Origin: Azoarcus sp. PA01
GTDB taxonomy: Bacteria; Pseudomonadota; Gammaproteobacteria; Burkholderiales; Rhodocyclaceae
Direction: 5' to 3'
DNA length: 64,000 bases
Assembly: GCA_001274695.2 (NCBI GenBank)
Contig: LARU01000002.1
Coordinates: 1,612,001 to 1,676,000, forward strand
Below the pieces are notes generated by a model that made no database searches, was not told the origin of the DNA, and saw nothing but the letters and a program-made list of their open reading frames with translations. The translations under genes and the position numbers were made by a program. Below, piece by piece: positions 19,497 to 28,716 of this stretch (positions are counted from its first letter, which is position 1; each line of letters begins with the position of its first letter).

Positions 19497-20051
19497 ATGA
19501 AGCAGACCGTGCATTCCCGACGCCATTTTCTCCGTCAATCCGCGAAGCTCGCCGTCGCCGGCGCCGCGCTGCCTTTCGCGCGGCCGGTGAGTGCCTCGGT
19601 GCGCGACGCGCGCAGTCTCGCGTTCGACCACACCCACACCGGCGAGCGCGTCTCGGTCGTGTATGCCGTCGGCGAGCGATACGTGCCCGAGGCGCTGACG
19701 AAGCTGAACCGTTTCATGCGCGATCATTACTCCGGCGAAGTCGGCCACATGGACCCCAAGCTCTTCGATCTGCTCTACCGGCTGAAGCTCACGCTCGGCT
19801 CGCGCGAGTCGTTCCAGGTGATTTCGGGCTACCGCTGCCCGACCACGAATTCGACGCTGCGCAACACGCGCGGCGGCGGCGTCGCCAAGCGCAGCCTGCA
19901 CATGGACGGCAAGGCGATCGACGTGCGCATCGCGGACACGCCGCTTGCCGACCTGCGCGACGCGGCGCTGTCGCTCGGCGTCGGCGGCGTCGGCTACTAT
20001 CCGCACGAGCAGTTCGTCCACCTCGACACCGGCCGCGTGCGCAGCTGGTGA
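19497..20051 (+). CDS. MepK/YcbK-like murein endopeptidase (DUF882, M15)
   Basis: A 184-residue exported protein with a Tat-type signal (SRRHFLRQSAKLAVAGAALP). The Zn site of the peptidase M15-like family is visible in ISGYRCPTTNSTL, RSLHMDGKAIDVRI and EQFVHLDTGRVRSW. E. coli MepK cleaves 3-3 cross-links, so pairing with an L,D-transpeptidase directly upstream is functionally coherent: one gene makes and the other cuts the same bond (inference). Confidence 0.9.
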   Translation: MKQTVHSRRHFLRQSAKLAVAGAALPFARPVSASVRDARSLAFDHTHTGERVSVVYAVGERYVPEALTKLNRFMRDHYSGEVGHMDPKLFDLLYRLKLTLGSRESFQVISGYRCPTTNSTLRNTRGGGVAKRSLHMDGKAIDVRIADTPLADLRDAALSLGVGGVGYYPHEQFVHLDTGRVRSW

Positions 20052-20196
20052 GCCGGCGGCCACGGTGCGGCGGCGCATCGGCCGGGAAGCCGGTGGATAA
20101 GGGTCAGGGCGACGATATTTCGATGAGGGCGGGCGGCGAGCGCGAAATGCTGCGCTGCGGTGGTTATCATGCGCCACGTCCAACGAAGACCCGCCC

Positions 20197-21879
20197 ATGA
20201 TCACGCTCAAGAACGTCACGCTGCGCCGCGGTGCCAAAGTGTTGCTCGACACCGCTTCGGTCACGCTCAATCCCGGTGAAAAAGTCGGCCTCGTCGGCCG
20301 CAACGGCGCCGGCAAATCCAGTCTCTTCGGTCTGCTCACCGGCGTGCTGCACGAGGACGCCGGCGATTATTCGATCCCGTCGCAGTGGCGCATGGCCCAG
20401 GTGGCGCAGGACATGCCCGAAACCGCGCAGCGCGCGACCGACTTCGTCATCGACGGCGACACGACGCTGCTGGCTGCACGCGCCGAGGTGCACGCCGCCG
20501 AGGCCAGCGACGACGGCATGCGCATGGCTCACGCGTACATGGCGCTCCATGACGCCGGCGCGCACGACGCCGAAGCGCGCGCGCAGGCGCTGATCCTCGG
20601 GCTGGGTTTTCGCAGCGCCGAGCTCGCGAACCCGGTCAACAGCTTTTCCGGCGGCTGGCGCATGCGCCTGCAGCTCGCGCGCGCGCTGATGTGCCCGTCC
20701 GATCTGCTGCTGCTCGACGAGCCGACGAACCACCTCGACCTGGACGCGCTGGTGTGGCTCGAAGCGTGGCTCAAGCGCTACGCCGGCACGCTGGTCGTGA
20801 TCAGCCACGACCGGGAGTTCCTTGACGCGGTGACGCAGGTCACGCTGCATATCGACAACGCCCGGCTGCTGCGCTACGGCGGCAACTACAGCGCTTTCGA
20901 GGACATGCGTGCCGAGCAGCTGGCCTTGCAGCAGTCGGCGCTCGCGCGGCAGCAGGACCGGATCGCCCACCTGCAGAAGTTCATCGACCGCTTCAAGGCC
21001 AAGGCGAGCAAGGCGAAGCAGGCGCAAAGCCGCGTCAAGGCGCTGGAGCGGATGGAGCGCATCGCGCCGGTCCTTGCCGATGCGGAGTTCAACTTCGAGT
21101 TCCAGGAACCGGCCAACCTGCCGAACCCGATGCTGTCGATGCACGACGCGAGCTTCGGCTATCCGCCGCCGCCGGATGCGGCTGCCGGAACCGCGCCCGC
21201 GGTCATCGTGCGCCACATCAACCGCTCGGTGCACGCCGGCCAGCGCATCGGCATCCTCGGCGCGAACGGCCAGGGCAAGTCGACGCTGGTCAAGACGATC
21301 GCCCGCACGCTCGACGTCCTCGGCGGCGAGATCACCGAAGGCAAGGGCCTGAACATCGGCTATTTCGCCCAGCAGGAACTCGACGTGCTGCGCCCGCAGG
21401 ACACGCCGCTCGAACACATGATACGGCTCGCGAAGGAGACGCTCGCGAGCGGGCGCAGCGGCTGGATCGCTGCGCGCGAACAGGACTTGCGCAACTTCCT
21501 CGGCACGTTCAACTTCAGCGGCGACATGGTCAAGCAGGCGGTCGGCACGATGAGCGGCGGCGAAAAGGCGCGGCTCGTGCTGTGCATGATCGTCTGGCAG
21601 CGCCCCAACCTGCTGCTGCTCGACGAGCCGACGAACCACCTCGATCTCGCGACGCGCGAAGCGCTCAGCGTCGCGCTCAACGAGTTCGAAGGCACCGTCA
21701 TGCTGGTCAGCCACGACCGCGCGCTGCTGCGCGCAGTGTGCGACGAGTTCTGGCTCGTCGCGCGCGGCGGCGTCGAGCCGTTCGACGGCGACCTCGACGA
21801 CTACCAGCGCTACCTGCTCGACGAGGCACGACGATCGCGCGAGCCGTCGCCGAGCGCGCGGCAGAAACGGGCCGCGTAG
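20197..21879 (+). CDS. ABC-F family ATPase (YheS-like)
   Basis: A 560-residue soluble protein with two ABC domains and no membrane segments. Walker A motifs are GRNGAGKSS and GANGQGKST. The signatures are [15 protein letters not shown] and [14 protein letters not shown], and both have [13 protein letters not shown]. The linker is rich in Arg/Lys/Gln ([20 protein letters not shown]), as in ABC-F proteins that act on the ribosome. It lacks most of the charged C-terminal extension of E. coli YheS, ending soon after the second domain. Confidence 0.9.
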   Translation: MITLKNVTLRRGAKVLLDTASVTLNPGEKVGLVGRNGAGKSSLFGLLTGVLHEDAGDYSIPSQWRMAQVAQDMPETAQRATDFVIDGDTTLLAARAEVHAAEASDDGMRMAHAYMALHDAGAHDAEARAQALILGLGFRSAELANPVNSFSGGWRMRLQLARALMCPSDLLLLDEPTNHLDLDALVWLEAWLKRYAGTLVVISHDREFLDAVTQVTLHIDNARLLRYGGNYSAFEDMRAEQLALQQSALARQQDRIAHLQKFIDRFKAKASKAKQAQSRVKALERMERIAPVLADAEFNFEFQEPANLPNPMLSMHDASFGYPPPPDAAAGTAPAVIVRHINRSVHAGQRIGILGANGQGKSTLVKTIARTLDVLGGEITEGKGLNIGYFAQQELDVLRPQDTPLEHMIRLAKETLASGRSGWIAAREQDLRNFLGTFNFSGDMVKQAVGTMSGGEKARLVLCMIVWQRPNLLLLDEPTNHLDLATREALSVALNEFEGTVMLVSHDRALLRAVCDEFWLVARGGVEPFDGDLDDYQRYLLDEARRSREPSPSARQKRAA

Positions 21880-21929
21880 CTGCAGCGCACGATTTCCGCA
21901 TCCGCTTTGCAACCACGAAGAGGCAAGCC

Positions 21930-22250
21930 ATGTTGATGACCACGACTCCGACCATCGAAGGCAGGACGATCCGCAGCTATCACGGCGTCGTCGCCGGCGA
22001 GGCGATCATCGGCGCGAACGTCTTCAAGGACATGTTCGCCGCTGTGCGCGACATCGTCGGCGGGCGTTCGGGCTCGTACGAAAAGACCTTGCGCTCGGCG
22101 CGCGAAACCGCATTCGCCGATCTCGCCGAAGCGGCCAGCCGGCTCGGCGCGAACGCCGTCGTCGGCGTCGATATCGACTACGAAGTGCTGGGCGAAAAGA
22201 ACGGCATGCTGATGGTCGCCGTCAGCGGCACTGCGGTGACGGTCGCGTAA
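21930..22250 (+). CDS. YbjQ/UPF0145 family protein
   Basis: A 106-residue protein with the family pattern [35 protein letters not shown] and [16 protein letters not shown]. It is a small cytoplasmic protein that assembles into rings in solved homologues; its function is unsettled. ATG 21930 has GAAGAGG upstream. It stands alone, 50 bp after the ABC-F gene. Confidence 0.88.
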   Translation: MLMTTTPTIEGRTIRSYHGVVAGEAIIGANVFKDMFAAVRDIVGGRSGSYEKTLRSARETAFADLAEAASRLGANAVVGVDIDYEVLGEKNGMLMVAVSGTAVTVA

Positions 22251-22316
22251 GCGCTCCCGCCGCGACCCGGCCGCCCGCGCGGGGAAAAGCGCGGTATCCG
22301 ATTGACGCGCGAGCCG

Positions 22317-22865
22317 TCAGTTCGGCGGCAGATACATCGGGTAAAGGATCTCTTCTTCGCGGCGAATCCGGCCGACGAGCGCCTCGCCGATCGCGTCGAG
22401 GTCCGAGCCGAACTGCGCCGCCAGTTCCGGATGGTTGCCTATCTGCCGGTAGCGGTCGAGAAAGGCGACGACGGCGCGGCCGATGTCGTCCATCTCGTGA
22501 CGGAAACCGTGCATCAGCTCGTGGCTGACCGCGTCGGTCTTCAGGAAATGCTCCAGGTAGACGTACAGCCGGACGTTTTCCTTGAGCAGGTGGTCCATCA
22601 GTCCGATCCGCAACCGGTCCAGTTGCGTCTGGGCGAGCGAAAGGTTCCCCGCATCGCGTGCCGCGACGATCGCGGCAAAGATCCCGAGCAGCTGCTGGTG
22701 GTCTTTCTTCAGCGTCGTGATCAGCTGCGGGTCGTGCCGGATCTGGGTGCCGGGAGCCATCGCGGCGGCGCTCGGCGCGGCGGTCCCAGGCGCGGTGACG
22801 TCCGGAAGTTGCGCAGTCGGTGCGGCTTCCTTTTTCGCGCCGAACAACCAGTCGAATAGAAACAT
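22317..22865 (-). CDS. hemerythrin-domain protein
   Basis: A 182-residue protein. Following MFLFDWLFG and a low-complexity linker, residues about 55-180 form a four-helix bundle with His/Glu ligands in LKKDHQQLLG, LMDHLLKENVRLYVYLEHFL, HEMDDIG and REEEILYPMYL. Such proteins bind O2, NO or act as redox sensors through a di-iron site. The start codon ATG 22865 is preceded by CGGGAGATG on the minus strand. The longer upstream frame passes through the small RNA region and is not likely coding. Confidence 0.8.
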   Translation of the reverse strand: MFLFDWLFGAKKEAAPTAQLPDVTAPGTAAPSAAAMAPGTQIRHDPQLITTLKKDHQQLLGIFAAIVAARDAGNLSLAQTQLDRLRIGLMDHLLKENVRLYVYLEHFLKTDAVSHELMHGFRHEMDDIGRAVVAFLDRYRQIGNHPELAAQFGSDLDAIGEALVGRIRREEEILYPMYLPPN

Positions 22866-22994
22866 GTCATCTCCCGTTTCGAATAACTGCCGGCACCGTA
22901 GCGCAAGCACGGCCGTTTTCCTAGGGGCGGCGGAGTTTCCGCCACCCGCTGCCGACGCGAAACGCCGGCCGTGGCAGGGGTCTTCGTAGGCTGC

Positions 22995-23030
22995 AAAAAA
23001 AGAAAGCCCGAGCGCTTGCGAGCCCGGGCT
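22995..23030 (-). terminator. intrinsic terminator of the candidate small RNA
   Basis: Minus strand: a GC-rich stem (outer arms AGCCCG/CGGGCT, 23030-23005, inner arms GCTCG/CGAGC-like with mismatches) followed by TTTCTTTTTTT (23004-22995). This is a classical rho-independent layout. Confidence 0.7.
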
Positions 23031-23065
23031 GAAATCCACACCAATGGAGGAGGGTGGAGGAGACA
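22995..23065 (-). ncRNA. candidate anti-Shine-Dalgarno small RNA
   Basis: On the minus strand, a good promoter is followed at about 23065 by a roughly 70-nt non-coding stretch. Its 5' part contains two CTCCTCC motifs (TGTCTCCTCC and CCCTCCTCCA), then a small hairpin (TCCA-TTGGTG-TGGA) and a strong GC-rich hairpin followed by a T run. The single-stranded pyrimidine-rich anti-SD motif, short length and terminator fit a regulatory sRNA. From memory it resembles the family named 'Betaproteobacteria toxic small RNA', but I could not compare it. It lies between the hemerythrin gene (same strand, downstream) and an alpha/beta hydrolase gene. Confidence 0.65.
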
Positions 23066-23070
23066 GGCGA

Positions 23071-23099
23071 AGAATAGCCGAGTCGATTGTGCGATGCAA
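23071..23099 (-). promoter_or_regulatory. promoter of the candidate small RNA
   Basis: Minus strand: -35 TTGCAT (23099-23094) and -10 TATTCT (23076-23071) are separated by exactly 17 bp. The start site is expected near 23065, just upstream of the CTCCTCC motifs. Confidence 0.6.
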
Positions 23100-23272
23100 C
23101 ATAAAAATTCTGTTGGCTCGATTAACGGGATGTATCGGGATGCGCGCGGCACACGGCGCTAGAAGACGGCGTCGATGCTGCACCGCAACGTGAACGCATC
23201 GGCTCTACTCGGGCACCGCGCTTGCATGGCTTCCTCTCCAATGAAGCGAAGCGAGTCGCTGGGGAGACGGCC

Positions 23273-23953
23273 ATGACAAGTCAGGCGGAAAAATCACCGG
23301 GAGCGGGACGGGCGGTCGAAATTCCGGTCGGGGCGGTGCGCCTGGCAGGCGAGCTGACGATTCCGGGCGGCGCCGTCGGCATTGTCCTTTTCGCCCACGG
23401 CAGCGGGAGCAGCCGTCACAGTCCGCGCAACCGCTTCGTCGCGCGCTTCCTGTGCGACGCGGGGATCGGCACGCTGTTGTTCGATCTGCTGAGCCTCGAC
23501 GAAGAGGCCGTCGACGCGCGCAGCGGCGAACTGCGCTTCGACATCGCGCTGCTCGCCACCCGGCTCGCCGAAGCGACGCGCTGGCTGCGGCGCGAGCCCG
23601 ACGCCGGCGATCTTCCGTTCGGCTATTTCGGGGCGAGCACCGGCGGGGCTGCAGCGCTCGTCGCGGCGGCGGCGCTCGGCGACGAAGTGAAAGCGGTGGT
23701 GTCGCGCGGCGGCCGGCCGGATCTGGCGGGCGACGCGCTCGCAGCGGTGCGCGCCGCGACGCTGCTCCTCGTCGGCGGGCTGGACGAGCCGGTCATCCGC
23801 ATGAACCAGGAAGCGTATGCGAAGCTGTCCGGCACGAAGGCGCTGACGATCGTCCCCGGCGCGACGCACCTTTTCGAGGAGCCCGGCACGCTCGAGGCGG
23901 TCGCGCAGCATGCGGCGACGTGGTTTCGCCGGCACTTGCCGCAAGCGGCGTGA
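23273..23953 (+). CDS. alpha/beta hydrolase, dienelactone hydrolase-like
   Basis: A 226-residue soluble hydrolase. VLFAHGSGSSRHSPRN is the oxyanion-side HG motif, YFGASTGGAAALVAAA the nucleophile elbow, and the His lies in VPGATHLFEEPG. This fits the small dienelactone hydrolase-like group; the substrate is unknown. ATG 23273 has GGGGAGACGG upstream. A single-gene unit followed by a 245-bp region with a REP-like repeat. Confidence 0.82.
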   Translation: MTSQAEKSPGAGRAVEIPVGAVRLAGELTIPGGAVGIVLFAHGSGSSRHSPRNRFVARFLCDAGIGTLLFDLLSLDEEAVDARSGELRFDIALLATRLAEATRWLRREPDAGDLPFGYFGASTGGAAALVAAAALGDEVKAVVSRGGRPDLAGDALAAVRAATLLLVGGLDEPVIRMNQEAYAKLSGTKALTIVPGATHLFEEPGTLEAVAQHAATWFRRHLPQAA

Positions 23954-24121
23954 ACGCACGCACGCAAGGAGCGCTTTCGGACCGGCGGGGCGACGGGTTC
24001 CGGCCGGGACCGGCGATTCCCGCTCTGCCCCCCACGGCGGCACCATGCAAAGGCAGCGAAAAAAGGCAGCGAAACTGACCGGCTGCGCTCAGCGCCACTA
24101 TCAGGCGGCATCAAATACAAC

Positions 24122-24183
24122 CCGTTCGCCCTGAGCCTGTCGAAGGGCGCTGCTAAAGGCTTCGACAAGCTCAGCCCGAACGG
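24122..24183. repeat. REP-like inverted repeat
   Basis: Two arms, CCGTTCGCCCTGAGCCTGTC... and its near reverse complement ...TTCGACAAGCTCAGCCCG (then AACGG), are separated by a 14-bp spacer. The core TTCGACAAGCTCAGCCC is a very common extragenic palindromic motif in proteobacteria. It sits between the convergent hydrolase and ggt genes and could act as a bidirectional terminator or mRNA stabiliser. Confidence 0.75.
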
Positions 24184-24198
24184 TATTTGGTTGCCAGG

Positions 24199-26076
24199 CT
24201 AATATCTCGGTAAGGCGATGACCGTGCCTTCGCTTCTTTGGTCGGCGCCCCCGTACCGCCTGCCGTTCTGCATGTCGACGACGACCGCCTGTACGGATCC
24301 GATCGACTCATTGCAGAAAGGGACGCCCTCGGGGTCGGGCAGCTCATGCCCGAGCTCGACGAGCTGCCGCAACGAATCCGGTGGTAATCCGGCCTCGCAG
24401 CGCACCGCTCCCGCTGCGGAGGTGACGGACAGTCGCGGCGCGTCGATCGCCTGCTGGATGTCCATGCGGTGATCGACCAGGTTCAGCGTGATGTTCAGCA
24501 CGCTGTTGATGATCGTCGGACCTCCTGACGCGCCGTAGGCGACGAGCGGCTTGCCGTCCTTGAAGAGGAGCGTCGGTGCCATCGACGAGAGCGGCCGCTT
24601 GAACGGCCCCGCATCGTTTGCGCCCGGATTGCCGGTGGAGGCGCTGAATTGCGGCGTGAAGTTGAAGTCGGTCAACTGGTTGTTGAGCAGAAACCCGTAG
24701 CCCGGAACGAGGATGCCGCTTCCCCACGTGTGCTCGGTCGTGCTCGTGTAGCTGACGAAGTTGCCGGCCGCGTCGACGACCGAGAAATGCGTCGTATGCA
24801 TGCTCTTCTCCTCCTCGACCGGCACGCGCGGGAGCCGGCCGGGAGAAGGGGCGGTCGGCGAATCGCACGCGCGCGGGTCGCCGGGCAGCGGTGTGGGCAT
24901 GCGCGCGCCGGAGTCGATGAAGGCGCGCCGCGTCGCGAGAAAGCATTCGGACAGCAGTCCTTTCACCGGCACCGGAACGAAGTCCGGATCGCCCATCCAT
25001 ACCGACCGGTCGGCAAAAGTCAGCCGCATCGCCTCGATCATCGCGTGCAGCGCATCGTGCCCGCCGAAGCGCCAGCCTTCGCCGTTGCCGAGCGGGAACG
25101 GCTCGAGGAGCTCGAGCATCATCAGCAGCGACACGCCCCCCGACGAGGGCGGCGGCATCGATTTGAGCGTGTACCCGCGGTAGTCGCCTTCGACCGGCTG
25201 CCGCACGGCGACATCATAAGTCGCGAGATCGCTCGCCGTCATGCGCCCCGCGCCGGCAGGGCCGATCTGCGAGCGCAGCTGCACGTCGAGGATGGCGCGG
25301 GCGATGTCCCCCGTGTAGAACGAACCGATGCCGTCGCGGGCGAGCAGGCGGAACGTCTGCGCGAGCGCCGGCTGGACGAGCAGGTGTCCTTCGGGCAGCG
25401 GGCTGCCGTCAGGCAGGCGGAAAATCGCGCCCGTCTCCGGCTGCAGCGTCGTGCGCACGTTGTACGTGTCCGCGGCGAGGAAGCGGTTGATGCGAAAACC
25501 GTCTTCGGCGAGCCGGATCGCCGGCGCGAGCGTGGCGGCGAGCGTCCTGCTCCCCCAGCGGCGCAGCGCGTAGTCGATCCCTTTCAACGTGCCCGGGACG
25601 CCGATCGAATGCCCGCTGGTGGACGCGGCGAGGAAAGTCTGTCCGAGGAACATGTCGGCAGTTGCGCCCCCCGGAGCTTTCTCGCGCGAGTCGATGATGA
25701 ACGTGCGGTTCTCCGCGGCGAGATGCACCATCATGAAACCGCCGCCGCCGATTCCGGAAAATTGCGGTTCGACGACATTCAATGCGAACTGGATCGCCGC
25801 GGCGGCGTCGATCGCGTTGCCACCCGCTTCGAGAATCTGCGCCCCGGCTGCGGCGGCGAGCGGATGCGAGACGGAGACGACGCCGCGGGAACCGGCGTTT
25901 TCCGCCGACGCGCGCGCAGCCCGCACGACGCGGATTTGCGGGATGCCGATCGATCGTGCTGCCCCCGCGGGTGATTCCCCCGGGGCGCCGAGCACCGGCG
26001 GGGGCAGCACCGCCGTGGCGACGAACAGCGCCGCGCCGAACCAGGCAAAGTGGGTCGTCAGGTTCATTCGCTTCAT
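24199..26076 (-). CDS. ggt: gamma-glutamyltransferase (GGT)
   Basis: A 625-residue periplasmic N-terminal nucleophile hydrolase acting on glutathione and gamma-glutamyl compounds. It has a signal peptide (FGAALFVATAVLPPPVLGA). The self-cleavage site and catalytic Thr lie in SMHTTHFSVVD, followed by YTSTTEHTWGSGI, FLLNNQLTDF and SSMAPTLL of the small subunit. ATG 26076 has GGAGGAA just upstream; a GTG at 26091 is in frame but lies within that site. Length is a little over the typical 580. Confidence 0.92.
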   Translation of the reverse strand: MKRMNLTTHFAWFGAALFVATAVLPPPVLGAPGESPAGAARSIGIPQIRVVRAARASAENAGSRGVVSVSHPLAAAAGAQILEAGGNAIDAAAAIQFALNVVEPQFSGIGGGGFMMVHLAAENRTFIIDSREKAPGGATADMFLGQTFLAASTSGHSIGVPGTLKGIDYALRRWGSRTLAATLAPAIRLAEDGFRINRFLAADTYNVRTTLQPETGAIFRLPDGSPLPEGHLLVQPALAQTFRLLARDGIGSFYTGDIARAILDVQLRSQIGPAGAGRMTASDLATYDVAVRQPVEGDYRGYTLKSMPPPSSGGVSLLMMLELLEPFPLGNGEGWRFGGHDALHAMIEAMRLTFADRSVWMGDPDFVPVPVKGLLSECFLATRRAFIDSGARMPTPLPGDPRACDSPTAPSPGRLPRVPVEEEKSMHTTHFSVVDAAGNFVSYTSTTEHTWGSGILVPGYGFLLNNQLTDFNFTPQFSASTGNPGANDAGPFKRPLSSMAPTLLFKDGKPLVAYGASGGPTIINSVLNITLNLVDHRMDIQQAIDAPRLSVTSAAGAVRCEAGLPPDSLRQLVELGHELPDPEGVPFCNESIGSVQAVVVDMQNGRRYGGADQRSEGTVIALPRY

Positions 26077-26221
26077 CGTTGCTTCCTCCACCTTATGGCG
26101 CAGCCTGTCCCGACTCGAAAAGGACGCGATTAAAGCGTAGCCCTTCAGCGGAGAAGCGGAAGCCGGGCTTGTGAAACGCGCGTGCCGGAACGCTGAACGC
26201 CACGAAGGAGTCGGAGCAGGG

Positions 26222-26419
26222 CGCCGACGCCGCGTCCTGGAAGAGCTGCTCGGCGCCGGTGGCGATACCGTGTCGATGCAACCGCCTTTCTATTGTGATT
26301 ACGGTTCCAACATTCACCTCGGCGCGCGCGTATTTTTCAACTTCAATTGCACGGTTCTCGATGTGTGCGACGTCCGCATCCGCGACTACACCTTATTCGG
26401 CCCAGGCGTGCAAATTCTC
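26222..26419 (+). pseudogene. fragment of a maltose/galactoside O-acetyltransferase (maa-like)
   Basis: About 66 residues match the middle of the hexapeptide acetyltransferase Maa/LacA (RRVLEELLG, MQPPFYCDYGSNIHLG, NFNCTVLDVCDVRIRDYT, FGPGVQIL). The N-terminal domain and the C-terminal left-handed helix with its catalytic His are missing. The sequence departs from the family at about 26420, exactly where the AT-richer OsmC-YcaO segment begins. It is a gene relic cut by an insertion or deletion. Confidence 0.75.
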
Positions 26420-26432
26420 GCGCCGAGAAGCA

Positions 26433-26461
26433 CGGTTTTTCCGCCCGGAAAATCCTATAAT
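26433..26461 (+). promoter_or_regulatory. candidate promoter of the OsmC-YcaO gene
   Basis: A perfect -10 TATAAT (26456-26461) lies 40 bp before ATG 26502. The -35 region (about 26433-26438, CGGTTT) is poor. A visual call. Confidence 0.4.
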
Positions 26462-26501
26462 GGCGGCCAATTCGTTTTGAACGCCATTTTGGGATTCCCT
26501 C

Positions 26502-28706
26502 ATGGAAATTAAGGTCAACTTTCTCGACAAGCTCCGTCTTGAAGCTAAGTTCGATGACTTCACGGTGGTGGCCGATCAGCCTATCCGCTATAAGGGTGAC
26601 GGTTCGGCGCCGGGCCCGTTCGATTACTTTCTCGCTTCATCGGCTCTGTGCGCGGCGTATTTCGTGAAGTTGTACTGCGAAACTCGCAATATTCCTACCG
26701 ATAACATCCGCCTGTCGCAAAACAATATCGTCGATCCGGAAAACCGCTACAAGCAGATTTTAAAGATTCAGGTCGAGTTGCCGGCGGATATCTCCGCCAA
26801 AGACCGACAGGGCATTCTGCGCTCCGTCGACCGTTGTACGGTGAAAAAGGTCGTGCAAACCGGGCCTGAGTTCGTGATTGAGGAAGTAGAAAATCTGGAC
26901 GCCGATGCTCAGTCATTGCTGATGCTCGATGCGGCGCCGGAAGCGAGTACCTATATCGCAGGCAAGGATCTGCCCCTGGAGCAAACCATCGCCAATATGT
27001 CGGGAGTTTTGGCGGGCCTGGGCATGAAGATTGAAATCGCGTCATGGCGCAATCTTGTTCCCAATGTGTGGTCTCTGCATATCCGCGACGCGCACTCGCC
27101 GATGTGTTTTACCAATGGCAAGGGAGCGACCAAAGAAAGTGCGTTGGCGTCGGCGCTGGGCGAGTTCATCGAGCGGCTCAATTGCAATCATTTCTACAAC
27201 GACCAGTTTTGGGGAGGAGACATTGCCAACGCGGCGTTCGTTCATTACCCGAACGAGCGCTGGTACAAGCCTGGCCCTAAAGACGCGCTGCCGGTTGAAA
27301 TTCTCGATGAATACTGCCTGCAGATTTACGACCCGGATGGCGAGTTACGTGGCTCGCATCTGTACGACACCAACTCGGGGAATGTGCAGCGCGGCATTTG
27401 TTCGCACCCGTATGTGCGCCAGTCGGACGGTGAAGTAGTGTATTTCCCGTCCAATCTGATCGATAACCTGTTCCTCAGCAATGGCATGAGTGCCGGTAAT
27501 ACGCTGGCTGAAGCACAGGTGCAATGTCTGTCGGAAATTTTCGAACGCGCGGTCAAACGCGAAATTCTCGAAGGTGAGATCGCACTGCCTGATGTGCCGC
27601 ACGAAGTGCTGGCGAAATATCCGGGCATTCTGGCGGGCATCGAAGAGCTGGAAAAGCAGGGGTTTCCGGTGCTCGTCAAGGATGCGTCGCTGGGCGGGGA
27701 GTATCCGGTGATGTGCGTCACCTTGATGAACCCGCGTACGGGCGGCGTGTTTGCGTCGTTCGGAGCGCACCCGAGCTTGGAAGTGGCGCTCGAGCGCAGT
27801 CTTACCGAGTTGCTGCAGGGGCGCAGTTTCGAAGGCCTGAACGATTTGCCCCGGCCCACGTTTGAAAGCAACGCGGTCACCGAGCCGAACAACTTCGTCG
27901 AACACTTTATCGATTCCAGCGGCGTGGTGTCATGGCGGTTTTTCAGCGCCAAAGCGGATCATGACTTTGTCGAATGGGACTTTTCCGGTCAGGGTGAAAA
28001 CTCGAATGCCGACGAAGCTGCGACATTGTTCAGCATTCTCGAAGACATGGGCAAAGAAGTGTACATGGCGGTGTACGATCAGCTCGGCGCAATGGCCTGT
28101 CGCATCCTGGTGCCGGGGTATTCGGAAATTTATCCGGTAGAGGATCTGATCTGGGACAACACCAACAAGGCGCTGTCGTTCCGCGCCGATATTCTGAACT
28201 TGCATCGCCTGGATGATGCGAGCCTGCAAGCGCTGCTCGAACGTCTGGAAGACAGTGAGCTTGATGATTACAGCGACATCAGCACGCTGATCGGCGTCGA
28301 ATTCGACGAGAATACGGCCTGGGGGCAGCTCACGATTCTGGAGTTGAAGCTGCTGATTCATCTCGCCTTGCAGAAATTTGAAGCGGCGCACGAGCTGGTG
28401 GGAACCTTCCTGCAATATAACGAAACCACGGTCGAACGCGGATTGTTTTATCAGGCCTTGAATGTCGTGCTGGAAGTGCTGCTGGACGATGACCTGGAAC
28501 TGGACGATTACGTTGTCAATTTCCGCCGGATGTTTGGCGATCCGCGGATGGATGCGGTGATGGGGTCAGTGGACGGCAGCGTGCGCTTCTTCGGCTTGAC
28601 GCCCACGAGCATGGAACTGGAAGGGCTCGATAGGCACCAGCGCCTGCTCGATAGCTACGCAAAACTGCACGCGGCGCGAGCCAACGTCGCGGCTTTATCC
28701 GGTTAG
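26502..28706 (+). CDS. ycaO: OsmC-domain/YcaO-domain fusion protein
   Basis: A 734-residue protein. Residues about 1-135 are OsmC-like (GSAPGPFDYFLASSALCAAY, RSVDRCTVKKVV), and residues about 155-560 a YcaO ATP-dependent domain (VWSLHIRDAHSPMCFTNGKG, ALASALGEFIERLN, AQVQCLSEIFERAVKREI), followed by a helical C-terminal region. E. coli YcaO lacks the OsmC part and aids RimO in beta-methylthiolation of ribosomal protein S12; the OsmC-YcaO layout occurs in other gammaproteobacteria. The gene is plainly AT-richer than its neighbours (many TTT, AAA, TTG codons), and relics flank it, so horizontal acquisition is likely. It does not carry the peptide-cyclodehydratase gene context of typical TOMM clusters. 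Confidence 0.88.
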   Translation: MEIKVNFLDKLRLEAKFDDFTVVADQPIRYKGDGSAPGPFDYFLASSALCAAYFVKLYCETRNIPTDNIRLSQNNIVDPENRYKQILKIQVELPADISAKDRQGILRSVDRCTVKKVVQTGPEFVIEEVENLDADAQSLLMLDAAPEASTYIAGKDLPLEQTIANMSGVLAGLGMKIEIASWRNLVPNVWSLHIRDAHSPMCFTNGKGATKESALASALGEFIERLNCNHFYNDQFWGGDIANAAFVHYPNERWYKPGPKDALPVEILDEYCLQIYDPDGELRGSHLYDTNSGNVQRGICSHPYVRQSDGEVVYFPSNLIDNLFLSNGMSAGNTLAEAQVQCLSEIFERAVKREILEGEIALPDVPHEVLAKYPGILAGIEELEKQGFPVLVKDASLGGEYPVMCVTLMNPRTGGVFASFGAHPSLEVALERSLTELLQGRSFEGLNDLPRPTFESNAVTEPNNFVEHFIDSSGVVSWRFFSAKADHDFVEWDFSGQGENSNADEAATLFSILEDMGKEVYMAVYDQLGAMACRILVPGYSEIYPVEDLIWDNTNKALSFRADILNLHRLDDASLQALLERLEDSELDDYSDISTLIGVEFDENTAWGQLTILELKLLIHLALQKFEAAHELVGTFLQYNETTVERGLFYQALNVVLEVLLDDDLELDDYVVNFRRMFGDPRMDAVMGSVDGSVRFFGLTPTSMELEGLDRHQRLLDSYAKLHAARANVAALSG

Positions 28707-28716
28707 GGTACGAGTC

